A stretch of DNA of 64,000 bases from positions 171,795 to 235,794 of the forward strand of contig JAUJNI010000002.1 in the NCBI GenBank assembly GCA_030446465.1, given 5' to 3'. This document shows positions 17,901 to 26,936 of the stretch, in pieces. Positions within the stretch are counted from its first letter, which is position 1, and each line of letters opens with the position of its first letter. Below the pieces are notes generated by a model. It was not told where the DNA came from and did not search any database. It saw only the letters and a list, made by a program, of their open reading frames with translations. A program made the translations under genes and the position numbers. Source of the DNA: Actinomycetota bacterium. GTDB taxonomy: Bacteria; Actinomycetota; CADDZG01; WHSQ01.

Positions 17901-18580
17901 GGGACCTTCCGACCGGCCCAGAAAAGGCACGCGCGATCCAAGCCATGTTCGACAAGATCTCGCCGCGCTACGACCTGTTGAACCGCGTGATGACACTGGG
18001 GATGGACGTGGGTTGGCGGCGCCGAGCCATCGCGACGCTCGGGCTACCGACGGGCAGTGTGGTCCTCGACATCGCGTGCGGCACAGGGGACTTCTGCAGG
18101 GAGCTGACGGCAAGAGGCTACCGGGCCGTGGGCTTCGACCTCTCCTTCGGCATGCTGTCCGAGGCTAGGACCGATGCGCCGCTGGTGCAGGCCGATGCCT
18201 TGGCGCTCCCTCTTGGCGCGGGGGCCGGGGACGGGGCGACCTGCGGCTTCGCCCTCCGCAACGTCACCGACCTCGAGCAGTTGTTCGAGGAGCTGGCACG
18301 AACACTTCGCGGCGGGGGCCGAGTTGCTTTCCTCGAGGTCGCGCGCCCGGAGTCCAAGCTTCTGCGACGCGGTCATCACCTCTATTTCGACAAGGTAGTT
18401 CCACTGATCGGGGGGCTGCTGTCCGACAAGGATGCCTACAGCTACCTTCCTAAGTCGACCGCCTACCTGCCGCCAACGCCGGAGCTGCTGCGGATGCTGC
18501 GGGCAGCGGGATTCACGGACGCGACGGTCACGACCCTCGGTCTCGGTGCGGTTCAACTGATCACCGGCACGCGCGTATGA
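17888..18580 (+). CDS. menG: Demethylmenaquinone methyltransferase
   Basis: 230 residues of the UbiE/MenG family, which uses S-adenosylmethionine for the last step of menaquinone synthesis. Diagnostic segments are VQAMF-type IQAMFDKISPRYDLLNRVMTLGMD, the SAM-binding VLDIACGTGDFCREL, FALRNVTDLEQLFEELARTLRGGGRVAFLEVARP, and YSYLPKSTAYLPP. The ATG lies inside the end of the MerR-type gene, and the stop overlaps the menF start (ATGA), so the three are one unit. A role in ubiquinone synthesis is unlikely given the surrounding men genes. Confidence 0.96.
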   Translation: MGALGDLPTGPEKARAIQAMFDKISPRYDLLNRVMTLGMDVGWRRRAIATLGLPTGSVVLDIACGTGDFCRELTARGYRAVGFDLSFGMLSEARTDAPLVQADALALPLGAGAGDGATCGFALRNVTDLEQLFEELARTLRGGGRVAFLEVARPESKLLRRGHHLYFDKVVPLIGGLLSDKDAYSYLPKSTAYLPPTPELLRMLRAAGFTDATVTTLGLGAVQLITGTRV

Positions 18581-19827
18581 GGTCTTTGCGTGAATCACAC
18601 GTCGCCCGCCGTCTCGCGGTGCGGACCGTCGCAATCGACGACCGGGTCGATCTCATCGGACGACTGCCTGAAGGTGAGGGCGTCGCGTGGGTCCGCCACG
18701 GCGAGGGCCTGGTTGGTTGGGGCGAGGCCGCGCGCTTCGATCCCGGTGCCGGAGAGGGCAGGTTCGAACGTGCCAACGACCAGGTCTTGGACTGGTTCGA
18801 AGCGGCCGACGTATCCGAGCAGGTCAACGGGCCCGGAACCGGCCCGGTCGCCTTCGGCAGCTTCACCTTCGACCCAGGCGCGTATGGTTCGGTAGTCGTC
18901 GTCCCCTCCGTGGTAATCGGGCGCCGGGACGGGGTGAGCTGGCTCACTCGCATCGGTGAGCAGCAGGCTGCCGATGAAGCTCCGCCGAACCCGCCCCCTC
19001 CCGGCGCGTCAGACCGCGTCCGCTATGGCGGGTCGACGATCCCAGAGTTGGCGTGGCTCGAGGCAGTGGCTCGAGCGGAGGCTGCCGCTCGTCGGGGCGA
19101 CGTCGACAAGGTGGTCCTGGCGCGCGACGTGCTGGTGTGGTCCAAGTCGGTGCTGGACGTCCGCTCGATCCTCGCCCGGCTCACTGCGCGATTCCCCCAG
19201 TGCTACACCTTCTGCTGCGACGGCTTGGTGGGCGCGACGCCCGAGCTTCTCGTTCGCACCTCGGGTGAGGAAGTGGAGTCGGTAGTGCTCGCCGGCTCGG
19301 CCCCCAGGGGCCCCAACGAAGAAGAGGACCGGCGCCTCGGCGACGCCCTGCTGGCCTCGCCCAAGGACCTGCGTGAGCATGAGCTTGGGGTCCGCTCGGT
19401 GGCAGAGGTAATGGGCGAGCTGTGCTCCGAGGTTGACTCGAGCGGTCCTTCGCTTCTGCGCCTCGCCAACGTTCAGCATCTGTCCACGAGCTTTCGCGGC
19501 CGCTTCGATCAAACGCTCACCTCTCTTCAGGTGGCGGGCAGGCTGCATCCCACGGCCGCCGTCTGCGGGCTTCCTCGCAACTCCGCTCACAGCTTCATCG
19601 GCAAGCTCGAGGGCATGGACAGAGGCCGCTACAGCGGTCCCGTTGGTTGGATGGACTCACGGGGAGACGGTGAGTGGGGGATCGCGCTCAGGTGCGCTGA
19701 GATCGACGGCAACAGGGGTCGCTTGTTTGCAGGTTGCGGGATCGTCGAGGGCTCGGTCCCCGAAGCGGAGCTCGAAGAGACCCGCCTCAAGCTGCGGGCC
19801 ATGCAGTCGGCGCTGGACCCCACCTAA
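18577..19827 (+). CDS. menF: Isochorismate synthase
   Basis: 416 residues of the chorismate-binding family. It converts chorismate to isochorismate, the first step of menaquinone synthesis. Active-site segments are KVVLARDVLVWS, GATPELLVRTSGEEVESVVLAGSAPRG, HLSTSFRG, HPTAAVCGLPR, GMDRGRYSGPVGWMD and IALRCAEI...GCGIVEGSVPEAELEE. A siderophore or salicylate role is possible for such enzymes in general, but the men neighbours and coupling to menG favour menaquinone. It converges on menD, with a hairpin in between. Confidence 0.93.
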   Translation: MRSLRESHVARRLAVRTVAIDDRVDLIGRLPEGEGVAWVRHGEGLVGWGEAARFDPGAGEGRFERANDQVLDWFEAADVSEQVNGPGTGPVAFGSFTFDPGAYGSVVVVPSVVIGRRDGVSWLTRIGEQQAADEAPPNPPPPGASDRVRYGGSTIPELAWLEAVARAEAAARRGDVDKVVLARDVLVWSKSVLDVRSILARLTARFPQCYTFCCDGLVGATPELLVRTSGEEVESVVLAGSAPRGPNEEEDRRLGDALLASPKDLREHELGVRSVAEVMGELCSEVDSSGPSLLRLANVQHLSTSFRGRFDQTLTSLQVAGRLHPTAAVCGLPRNSAHSFIGKLEGMDRGRYSGPVGWMDSRGDGEWGIALRCAEIDGNRGRLFAGCGIVEGSVPEAELEETRLKLRAMQSALDPT

Positions 19828-19830
19828 CCG

Positions 19831-19877
19831 TTCTTGCCGCAATTTGGCGGACTATGTCGGTCAAATTGCGGCAAGAA
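19831..19877. terminator. 16-bp perfect hairpin between menF and menD
   Basis: The arms TTCTTGCCGCAATTTG (19831-19846) and its exact complement (19862-19877) enclose a 15-base loop. It starts three bases after the menF stop and ends five bases before the menD stop, so it can serve both convergent transcripts. No U-tract follows. Confidence 0.75.
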
Positions 19878-19882
19878 TGCGT

Positions 19883-21586
19883 CTACATCACGGCGGCGGC
19901 GACCTCGTCCCATATTCGCCGGTGGAACGCGACGTTGGCGGAGCGCTCGGTCCTGACCTCGATGATGTGGACGCCACCGCCTGCAAGGGCCTTGGCAACC
20001 AAAGGCTCGAGATCGCCGGCCTGCTCCAGCAGCTCGTACCTGCAGTCGTAGAGGGCCGCCAGCATCCCCAGGTCAATCCCGTGTGGTGTCGCAAAGAAAC
20101 GCTCGAAGGTGGCCGGAAAGTCGGCGTGTGGCAGGAAGGAAAAGATCCCTCCGCCCTCGTTGTTGACGACGACGAAGACGCAGTCGATTCCGCCGTGCCG
20201 AGCAAGCAGTAGTCCGTTTTGGTCGTGGACCAAAGAGAGGTCTCCGCACAACGCGGCCGTGGGCCCCTCCGTAGAGTCAGCGACCCCGAGCGCCGTCGAT
20301 ACGAAGCCGTCGATCCCGTTGGCCCCTCGATTCCCGAGCACGCGCAAATCCGCGCGCGGGCTCATGAAGGAGTCGAGGTCGCGCACCGGCATGCTTGCCG
20401 CTACGACAAGGGTGCTCCAGGGTGGCAGAGCGCCCGCCAGATCACGGGCGGTGCGCGGCTCCGTAGGCTCGTCAGCGGCGTCGAGGATGCCGTCGATCGC
20501 CGCTCGGGCGACCGACTCTGCTTGCTTCCACTCGTCGAGCCACGTGGACTTGCGCCTCGCAGAGACCATCTTGGTCAGATCGGCACAGAGCTTCGAGGGA
20601 TCGGCGGCGATGATCCACGACAAGCTACGTCCGGGATCGAGCCACGCGCCGTCGTGATCGATGAGGATCTGCCGTATCTCGGGCCCCAGATAGGCAGTGA
20701 GCGCGCGCGAGATGCCTATTCTGCCGATGCGAACGACCAGCTCCGGTTCGTGGCGCGAAGCAAAGTGATCGGCTCTCAAGAGGGCCTCGTAGGTCGAAAT
20801 GGCTTCGGATCCCGTCCTGAGGTTGGAACCCGGCTCGGCCAGGATGGGCCATCCCGCACAGTGGGCCAGCTTGAGCACCGGTTCCGGATCGATATCGCAG
20901 GCGCCGGCGACGATCACGCCCTTCTCGACGGAGCTCACCTCCGCGGCGAGGTCTTCGAGCTCTTGGGGGCGAGCTGCATGCCGGGTCTTGCTGGTCTGCG
21001 TCCAGGGCCTGCGTCCGGCGCGGCCACCGAGCTCGACCCTCTCTTCGAGGGGTCCTGGGGTCAGCGGCTCTCTCAGCGCGAGGTTGAGATGAACCGGACC
21101 GGGCGGCGAACCCGTCGCCTGCCCGACGGCCCGGCACGCGGCCGAGCGCCAGTAGGGCACGAGGTCTGCCCGTTCCTCGGGAGCGCCCATCTCGCAGAAC
21201 CACCTGACCGCATCTCCATAGAGCTTGATCTGGTCGATGGTCTGGTTCGCGCCGGTGTGACGAAGCTCGGGGGGACGGTCGGCCGTCAGCACCACAAGCG
21301 GCACGCGGTCCTGGTGCGCTTCGGTGACGGCGGGGTAGAGGTTCGCCGCTGCGGTGCCCGAGGTGCAGGCGACCACGACGGGGCGTCTGCTGCCGCGCGC
21401 CAGGCCGAGCGCAAGAAACCCAGCCGAGCGCTCGTCGATCACGATGTGGACCCGCATGTCGGTCTGACTTGCGAGCGCCATCGCGAGCGGACCCGAGCGC
21501 GATCCGGGGGCCAGGCATGCGTCTCTCACCCCACATCGAACCAGCTCGTCCACAAAGGTCTCGGCGAGCATCTGGGACGGGTTCAT
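19883..21586 (-). CDS. menD: SEPHCHC synthase (MenD)
   Basis: 567 residues, normal length. The thiamine-diphosphate enzyme joins isochorismate and 2-oxoglutarate to form SEPHCHC. Motifs are ACLAPGSRSGPLAMAL, the catalytic-type VIDERSAGFLALGLARGSRRPVVVACTSGTAAANLYPAVTEA, TADRPPELRHTGANQTIDQIKLYG and, near the C-terminus, the ThDP/Mg loop CGDLSLVHDQNGLL...VVNNEGGGIFSFLP. Its ATG overlaps the menC stop by 4 bp. Confidence 0.97.
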   Translation of the reverse strand: MNPSQMLAETFVDELVRCGVRDACLAPGSRSGPLAMALASQTDMRVHIVIDERSAGFLALGLARGSRRPVVVACTSGTAAANLYPAVTEAHQDRVPLVVLTADRPPELRHTGANQTIDQIKLYGDAVRWFCEMGAPEERADLVPYWRSAACRAVGQATGSPPGPVHLNLALREPLTPGPLEERVELGGRAGRRPWTQTSKTRHAARPQELEDLAAEVSSVEKGVIVAGACDIDPEPVLKLAHCAGWPILAEPGSNLRTGSEAISTYEALLRADHFASRHEPELVVRIGRIGISRALTAYLGPEIRQILIDHDGAWLDPGRSLSWIIAADPSKLCADLTKMVSARRKSTWLDEWKQAESVARAAIDGILDAADEPTEPRTARDLAGALPPWSTLVVAASMPVRDLDSFMSPRADLRVLGNRGANGIDGFVSTALGVADSTEGPTAALCGDLSLVHDQNGLLLARHGGIDCVFVVVNNEGGGIFSFLPHADFPATFERFFATPHGIDLGMLAALYDCRYELLEQAGDLEPLVAKALAGGGVHIIEVRTERSANVAFHRRIWDEVAAAVM

Positions 21587-22503
21587 GGTGTCGCCGCCGT
21601 GGCGGCTTCCATCCGCGCCACCAGGGGCCGCGCTTGCGCTCCGTGAAGCTCGAAGCCCTCCAGCGCTGCCTCGTCGACGTTCGGCCGCCTCACCTCAAGC
21701 GAGCCGTTCACCGGAATCAGCGGGTCTGCCACGACATCCCCGTTCAGCAACGCAACGGTGGCGAGACCGCAGGCGTAGGGCAGCTCCGGCAGCGCCGCAG
21801 CAAGGGCAACACCCGCCGCGATGCCGACAGAGGTCTCGAGCGCGGACGACACGACGGCGGGAAGACCGACTATCTCGGCGATCTGCAGAGCCGGGCGCAC
21901 GCCCCCGAGCGGCTGCACTTTGAGAACAATCAAGTCGGCCGCCTCCGAGTCGCGCACGGCGCGGGGGTCGTCTAACGAGCGGAGTGACTCATCGACGGCA
22001 AGTGGGACGTTCACTCGCTTGCGCAGCGCCGCCATCTCGGCCAGCGTGGCCACGGGCTGCTCGACGTACTCGAGGTCGTAGCGCTCCAAAGAGCGGATCC
22101 GGCCTGCCGCGGTATCCAGATCCCATGCGCCGTTGACGTCGATTCTTATCTTGCCGGTGGGACCGAGGGCGTCGCGCACCGCCTCCAGCCGCGCCTCGTC
22201 ATCGCCTTGGGCCACCTTCACCTTTGCAGTCGTGCACCCGGAGTCGCGCACGAGAGCATGCGCTTGCTCCGCCGACAAGGCAGGCACGGTGACGTTCACG
22301 GGGATGCTCTCTCGAAGCGGCTGAGGCCATGGCTCGGTGGATGCTTCTCGGGCAGCCCGTAACCAGATTGAGGCCACCGCCGGTTCGTAGCCGGGAAAGG
22401 GAGAGAACTCCCCCCAACCCGCCGGCCCCCGCACCAGCACGCCGCTACGCTCGGTCACGCCTCGAAAAGGCAGCTTCATCGGGATGCGGTACACCCGTTT
22501 CAC
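21583..22503 (-). CDS. menC: o-Succinylbenzoate synthase
   Basis: 306 residues from a GTG at 22503 whose bases overlap the menA stop (GTGA); a longer frame reading back through menA is not real. This enolase-superfamily enzyme dehydrates SHCHC. The KxK catalytic pair lies in TTAKVKVAQGDD, metal ligands in IRIDVNGAW, YVEQPV and LAVDESLRS, and the second catalytic Lys in IVLKVQPLGG. The product feeds MenE. Both junctions are 4-bp overlaps, giving a coupled menA-menC-menD order. Confidence 0.95.
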   Translation of the reverse strand: MKRVYRIPMKLPFRGVTERSGVLVRGPAGWGEFSPFPGYEPAVASIWLRAAREASTEPWPQPLRESIPVNVTVPALSAEQAHALVRDSGCTTAKVKVAQGDDEARLEAVRDALGPTGKIRIDVNGAWDLDTAAGRIRSLERYDLEYVEQPVATLAEMAALRKRVNVPLAVDESLRSLDDPRAVRDSEAADLIVLKVQPLGGVRPALQIAEIVGLPAVVSSALETSVGIAAGVALAAALPELPYACGLATVALLNGDVVADPLIPVNGSLEVRRPNVDEAALEGFELHGAQARPLVARMEAATAATP

Positions 22504-23351
22504 GACAGCCACAACGCAAGTGCAAGCGCGGCGCCCAGCACAAGCTCCAGCTGCGCGGTGGCGCCAAGCCCTGTGGCCAGGTCGCGGCGACGCACCAAGC
22601 TCCCGGCCCGCAGAGCTAACGGAAGAACCAGGAGCGCAGCAGCGAGGGGCCATGCGCTGCGGTCCACCCAGCTCACCAGGCCGAGCGACGCGCTCGTTGC
22701 AAGAAGGGCGAAGTAATAGAACAGCGCGGCTCGTCGCTCCCCAAGGCGCACTGCGAGCGTGATCTTCCCCGAGCCCTCGTCGGCCTCGATGTCCCGCAAG
22801 TTGTTGACCATCAGGATTGCGACCGCCGCAAGACCGACGGGCACCGAGGCCGCCATCGCAACCGAGCTGATGCGCTCGTCCTGCACATAGGCAGAACCGG
22901 CGGTTGCGACCACCCCAAAGAAGATGAAGACGAAGACCTCGCCGAGTCCCATCGAGGCATAAGGCCGGGGGCCACCGCTGTAGGTCAGCGCGGCGATTAA
23001 GCATGCGGCTCCCACCAGCAGCAGCAGCGGTTGGACCGCGAGCGACAGCGCCATGCCCGCCAGCCCGGCCACGCCAAAGGCGAGCAGCATCGCACCCTTC
23101 ATTTGTCCGGGGGTCACCAGCCCTGCAGCCGTCGCTCGCCGGGGGCCGACCCTCGAGGGCGTGTCCACGCCCTTGACCGCGTCGAAGTAGTCGTTTGCGT
23201 AGTTGACTCCCACTTGGATGGAGGTCCCCACCATCAGGGCGGCGCAGAACCGCCACGGGATGAGACGCTGTGCGGCGGCGGTCCCCACCACGACGGGGAC
23301 GATTCCGGCCGGCAGGGTTCGGGGCCGGGCCGCCTCGATCCAAACGTTCAC
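22500..23351 (-). CDS. menA: DHNA polyprenyltransferase
   Basis: About 283 residues from GTG 23351 (MNVWIEAARPRTLPAGIVP, the usual family start); a frame extending to 23456 overlaps menB. The membrane enzyme attaches the polyprenyl tail to 1,4-dihydroxy-2-naphthoate. The two Asp-rich UbiA motifs are NYANDYFDAVKGVDTPSRVGP and NNLRDIEADEGSGKITLAVRLG, among eight or nine hydrophobic segments. It follows menB after 25 bp and overlaps menC. Confidence 0.95.
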   Translation of the reverse strand: MNVWIEAARPRTLPAGIVPVVVGTAAAQRLIPWRFCAALMVGTSIQVGVNYANDYFDAVKGVDTPSRVGPRRATAAGLVTPGQMKGAMLLAFGVAGLAGMALSLAVQPLLLLVGAACLIAALTYSGGPRPYASMGLGEVFVFIFFGVVATAGSAYVQDERISSVAMAASVPVGLAAVAILMVNNLRDIEADEGSGKITLAVRLGERRAALFYYFALLATSASLGLVSWVDRSAWPLAAALLVLPLALRAGSLVRRRDLATGLGATAQLELVLGAALALALWLS

Positions 23352-23376
23352 GCGGGACCCGAAGCCCCGGCGCGAC

Positions 23377-24192
23377 TCACGGTCGATGCGGGAACTTGTC
23401 GAACTCGGGTCGACGCTTGCCGAGATACGCATCCCGGCCCTCCTGGGCCTCGTCACTCATGTAATAGAGCAGGGTGGCGTCCCCCGCGAGCTGCTGGATG
23501 CCGGCGAGCCCGTCGGTGTCGGCGTTGAACGACGCTTTCAGCAGACGCAGCGCCAGGGGACTCATCGTGAGGATCCGCCTCGCCCATGCGACGGTCGCCT
23601 CCTCGAGCTGATCTACCGGCACCACCTTGTTGACGAGTCCCATGTCGAGCGCCTCTTGGGCGTCGTATTGCTCGCATAAATACCAGATCTCCCGAGCCTT
23701 CTTGTGTCCGACTATGCGGGCGAGCAGGCCGGCACCGTAGCCCCCATCAAAGGAGCCGACTTTCGGCCCCGTCTGCCCAAAGCGAGCGTTGTCGCCTGCG
23801 ACCGTTAGATCGCAAACGATGTGGAGGACGTGGCCCCCGCCAATTGCATAGCCCGCGACCATCGCTATGACCGGTTTCGGCAGCCTTCGGATCTGGACCT
23901 GGAGGTCGAGGACGTTCAGGCGTCCGATGCCGTGGTCGTCCACGTACCCGTCGTTGCCTCTGACCCTCTGATCGCCGCCCGAGCAAAACGCCTGGGTTCC
24001 CGCGCCGGTGAAGATGATGACGCCGATCGAGGGATCGTCCCGGGCCCCCTCGAAGGCATCGGCCAGCTCGAACAGGGTCTTGGGCCTGAAGGCGTTGCGC
24101 ACCTCGGGCCGGTTGATCGTGATCTTCGCGATCCCCTCAGTCGTCTCGAACAAGATGTCTTCGTAGTGGCGGACCTGCTCCCAATTGACCAA
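23377..24192 (-). CDS. menB: 1,4-Dihydroxy-2-naphthoyl-CoA synthase
   Basis: 271 residues of the crotonase fold. It cyclises o-succinylbenzoyl-CoA. Family-specific segments are [28 protein letters not shown], the oxyanion-hole region [12 protein letters not shown] and [37 protein letters not shown], and [24 protein letters not shown]. The start is TTG 24192, with CAGGAG seven bases upstream. First gene of the minus-strand menB-A-C-D operon, divergent from menE across 51 bp. Confidence 0.97.
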   Translation of the reverse strand: MVNWEQVRHYEDILFETTEGIAKITINRPEVRNAFRPKTLFELADAFEGARDDPSIGVIIFTGAGTQAFCSGGDQRVRGNDGYVDDHGIGRLNVLDLQVQIRRLPKPVIAMVAGYAIGGGHVLHIVCDLTVAGDNARFGQTGPKVGSFDGGYGAGLLARIVGHKKAREIWYLCEQYDAQEALDMGLVNKVVPVDQLEEATVAWARRILTMSPLALRLLKASFNADTDGLAGIQQLAGDATLLYYMSDEAQEGRDAYLGKRRPEFDKFPHRP

Positions 24193-24243
24193 GTGAACGC
24201 TCCTGAGTGATCTCTCGAACAGTTATGGCTACGGTAGCAAACC

Positions 24244-25425
24244 GTGTGCTCTAGCCGTACTCCCGACCTCGTCGCCCTGAGCCTGCCGTCCACCCCGCTT
24301 GCCGAACGGCTCGAGGCGGTGTGGGCCGAGGGCGACGCCGCTCTTCCTCTCGACCCGAATCTGCCCGAGGCGGCGCTCGCTCGGTTGCTCGACGAGCTAA
24401 GGCCCGCTCGACTGATCACTTCAACCGGCGAGGCGGCTCTTCGGGGAGGGCAACTGGTCGACCCGGGCACCGCTATCGTGGTGCTCACCTCTGGGACGAG
24501 CGGGCAGCCCAGGGGAGTCGAGCTCACCCATGCCGCGCTGAAGGCCGCCGCCGCAGCAGGGGCGTCGCGCCTGGAACTATCCGGCGAGGATCGATGGCTG
24601 TGCTGCCTCCCGCTCCATCACATCGGGGGCCTCCAGGTCTTGCTTCGGTCGAGGCTGGTGGGAAGCGCCCCGGTGATTCACGACCGCTTCGACTCCCAGG
24701 CCATCGCACGCCAGGAGGACGCCAATCTCATCTCGCTGGTTCCGACCATGCTGCTGAGGTTGCTCGACGCAGGGGTCGACCTGAGGCGGTTCAAGCGGGT
24801 CCTGCTCGGAGGTGCTGCGGCCGGCCGCGGCTTGGTGGAAAGGGCGCAAGCCCAGGGCGTCACGGTGGTGAGGACCTACGGCATGACCGAGACCTGCGGG
24901 GGAGTGGTCTACGACGGGGTGCCGCTCGACGGCGTCCGGGTTTCGATTACGGCGGGCGACGCCATCGCGCTGGGGGGGCCGGTCCTGATGCGGGGCTACC
25001 GCAACCAGCCGGAGCTGACCGCTTCCGTCTTGAGGGACGGGTGGCTCCATACCTCGGATGTCGGAACAATCGATGCGGACGGTCGCCTTCAGGTCCTCGG
25101 GCGGGCCGACGAGATGATCGTCACCGGCGGCAAGAAGGTGGCCCCTCAAGAAGTCGCCGCCATCCTGGCGGAACATCCCGACGTCGAGGAAGTGGCGGTG
25201 TTCGGTGTGGCCGACGAGGAATGGGGTGAGCGGGTGGTTGCAGCAGTGGTACCGGCCGCCCGCGTACACCCGACGCTCGAGCAGCTGCGAGCCCACGTAT
25301 CCCGGCACATCGAATCCTTCAAAGCACCGCGCGAGGTCATCACCTTGGACGCTTTGCCGCGCCTCCCGTCTGGAAAGCTAGACAGGGCCGCGCTCCTTCG
25401 ATTCAGGAATGCTTCACGCTCCTGA
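24244..25425 (+). CDS. menE: o-Succinylbenzoate-CoA ligase
   Basis: 393 residues, shorter than most ANL ligases (about 450-500) because the N-terminal region is reduced. The AMP-binding loop is VVLTSGTSGQPRGVELTH, followed by the adenine motif TYGMTETCGG, the ribose-binding HTSDVGTIDADGRLQVLGRADEMIVTGGKKVAPQEV hinge, and the catalytic Lys in LPRLPSGKLDRA. It activates o-succinylbenzoate to the CoA ester used by MenB. The GTG start has a TACGGT box eight bases upstream and no Shine-Dalgarno. Confidence 0.93.
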   Translation: MCSSRTPDLVALSLPSTPLAERLEAVWAEGDAALPLDPNLPEAALARLLDELRPARLITSTGEAALRGGQLVDPGTAIVVLTSGTSGQPRGVELTHAALKAAAAAGASRLELSGEDRWLCCLPLHHIGGLQVLLRSRLVGSAPVIHDRFDSQAIARQEDANLISLVPTMLLRLLDAGVDLRRFKRVLLGGAAAGRGLVERAQAQGVTVVRTYGMTETCGGVVYDGVPLDGVRVSITAGDAIALGGPVLMRGYRNQPELTASVLRDGWLHTSDVGTIDADGRLQVLGRADEMIVTGGKKVAPQEVAAILAEHPDVEEVAVFGVADEEWGERVVAAVVPAARVHPTLEQLRAHVSRHIESFKAPREVITLDALPRLPSGKLDRAALLRFRNASRS

Positions 25426-25483
25426 CATTCGTGTGGTCCGTCGCCCGTCGGGCAAGGGCCGACCGGCTCGGTAGATTGCGGGG

Positions 25484-26296
25484 ATGGACCGGCCGTCAGC
25501 ACGCACCTGGCTCGACCTCTACGCGACCGCGTGGGAGCAAGCCGACGCGGACGCCGTGACAGAACTGTTTACTGACAGCGCGAGCTATCGCTCGCACATC
25601 TTCAGGGCACCGCACCTCGGCCGCGACGCAATACGCGCTTACTGGGAGCGAGCCACTTCGACCCAGAGCGACATCTCGGTCCGGTTCGGGCTACCTCTTG
25701 TCGATCAGGATCGGGTTGCAGCGGAATGGTGGACGACCTTTCGCGATGACGATGATGGCGAGGTCACACTGCCGGGGTGTCTCATCCTGCGTTTCGCCAA
25801 GGATGGCCGCTGCGAGGACCTGCGGGAGTACTGGCACTTCGCACCGGGCCGGCAGGAGCCTCATGACGGCTGGGGAAGTCTCAGGGAAGGTGGGTCCCCC
25901 GAGGCGTCGCTTCATGCGGTCCGCTGGTCTGAGAACTACGCCGGCGCCTGGAAGGCCGGCAATGCCGACGCCGTCGCGCTCCTCTACACCGAGGACGCGG
26001 TTTACCGGTCGCATCCCTTCCGGCCCCCTTCGGTGGGTAGGGATGGCGTTCTCGCCTACACGAAAGAGGCGTTTGCGAGCGAGGAGTCGCCCGCTCCGCG
26101 CTTCGGGCGTCCCATCGCGCAAGGCTCGAGTGCGGTGATCGAGTACTGGACCACCCTGCGAGAAAACGGTGAGGAAGCGACTCTCGCAGGTTGCGACGTC
26201 CTACAGTTCTCCGAGGATGGCCTCGTCGTGGAGGCGCGGGAGTACTGGCACCTGGAGCCGGGAACGCACGAGTCACCAGAGAGCTGGGGAACCTGA
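25484..26296 (+). CDS. Tandem SnoaL-like (NTF2 fold) protein
   Basis: 270 residues made of two homologous halves of about 130 residues. The first contains ATAWEQADADAVTELFTDSASYRSHIFRAPHLGRDAIRAYWERA and the second YAGAWKAGNADAVALLYTEDAVYRSHPFRPPSVGRDGVLAYTKEA. Both end with matching LRFxxDG...REYWHxxPG segments. SnoaL-like proteins bind small hydrophobic ligands or act as cyclases and isomerases; no substrate can be inferred here. A TAGATT box six bases before the ATG suggests a leaderless transcript. Confidence 0.85.
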   Translation: MDRPSARTWLDLYATAWEQADADAVTELFTDSASYRSHIFRAPHLGRDAIRAYWERATSTQSDISVRFGLPLVDQDRVAAEWWTTFRDDDDGEVTLPGCLILRFAKDGRCEDLREYWHFAPGRQEPHDGWGSLREGGSPEASLHAVRWSENYAGAWKAGNADAVALLYTEDAVYRSHPFRPPSVGRDGVLAYTKEAFASEESPAPRFGRPIAQGSSAVIEYWTTLRENGEEATLAGCDVLQFSEDGLVVEAREYWHLEPGTHESPESWGT

Positions 26297-26437
26297 TCGA
26301 TCGCCCACTGGCGGCGTACGCCGACACCCTCTACGAAGCTCTCGGGGACGGGTGCGGCGCCTAGCGGGACCTCCTTAGTGTCACAGGCTCGCCGTACCAT
26401 GGGCGGAGCCACTTCCGTCGACGACAAGGAGGCCACC

Positions 26438-26650
26438 ATGGGCCAGAATGAGGACGACCTTCAAGGCTCCAATACGCAGAAGGATCCCGACGAGTGGGTG
26501 ACCGCCGACGAGCCGATGACCGGCGCCCAGGCTTCTTACTTGAGGACCCTGTCCCAAGAGGCCGGCGAGGACTTCGACGAGAGCCTCACCAAGGCCGACG
26601 CGTCCAAGAGAATCGAGGAGTTACAGCAAAAGACCGGTCGAGGAGTCTAG
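26438..26650 (+). CDS. DUF3072 protein
   Basis: 70 residues from ATG 26438, preceded by AAGGAGG at five bases; an upstream ATG frame from 26378 lacks this signal. The family core is DEWVTADEPMTGAQASYLRTLSQEAGEDFDESLTKADASKRIEELQ. Acidic and probably cytosolic. Found widely in actinobacteria; function unknown to me. Confidence 0.85.
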   Translation: MGQNEDDLQGSNTQKDPDEWVTADEPMTGAQASYLRTLSQEAGEDFDESLTKADASKRIEELQQKTGRGV

Positions 26651-26701
26651 GAGCCACACCACTCACCCGCCCTACCCCGGCTCGAGGTTGCAGTCACACC
26701 A

Positions 26702-26719
26702 ACATCACTAAACTGATGT
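26702..26719 (+). promoter_or_regulatory. Inverted repeat overlapping the -10 of vapB
   Basis: ACATCA-N6-TGATGT at 26702-26719 overlaps a TAAACT -10-like box (26709-26714) and ends four bases before the vapB ATG. Toxin-antitoxin operons are usually autorepressed through such palindromes by the ribbon-helix-helix antitoxin. Confidence 0.55.
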
Positions 26720-26723
26720 AAGC

Positions 26724-26936
26724 ATGAAACGACTACAGATAATGATTGACGAAGACCTCGATTCCGAGCTCGAGGCGCTTGCCGTGCGGGAGAACACTTC
26801 CAAGGCCGCCCTGATCAGGAGGTTTATTCGAGAGAAGGTGCGCCCTCTGCCACCTCTCAGCGTCGACCCCCTCAGTGGACTGGTGGCTGCTGCCGATTTC
26901 GAGCCCGCTCGGGTAGACGACGTGGTCTATGGATGA
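26724..26936 (+). CDS. vapB: Ribbon-helix-helix antitoxin, VapB-like
   Basis: 70 residues. The N-terminal ribbon-helix-helix DNA-binding domain is MKRLQIMIDEDLDSELEALAVRENTSKAALIRRFIREKV; the remaining tail (FEPARVDDVVYG) would wrap the toxin. The stop overlaps the start of the adjacent PIN-domain reading frame (ATGA), as in vapBC operons. That toxin is only a remnant here, so the antitoxin may be an orphan or cross-neutralise another toxin. Confidence 0.82.
   Translation: MKRLQIMIDEDLDSELEALAVRENTSKAALIRRFIREKVRPLPPLSVDPLSGLVAAADFEPARVDDVVYG

Noticed and set aside
21583..23343. A 586-residue MenC frame
   Set aside because: The first half is an out-of-frame reading of menA; the GTG at 22503 with GTGA overlap gives the normal MenC length.
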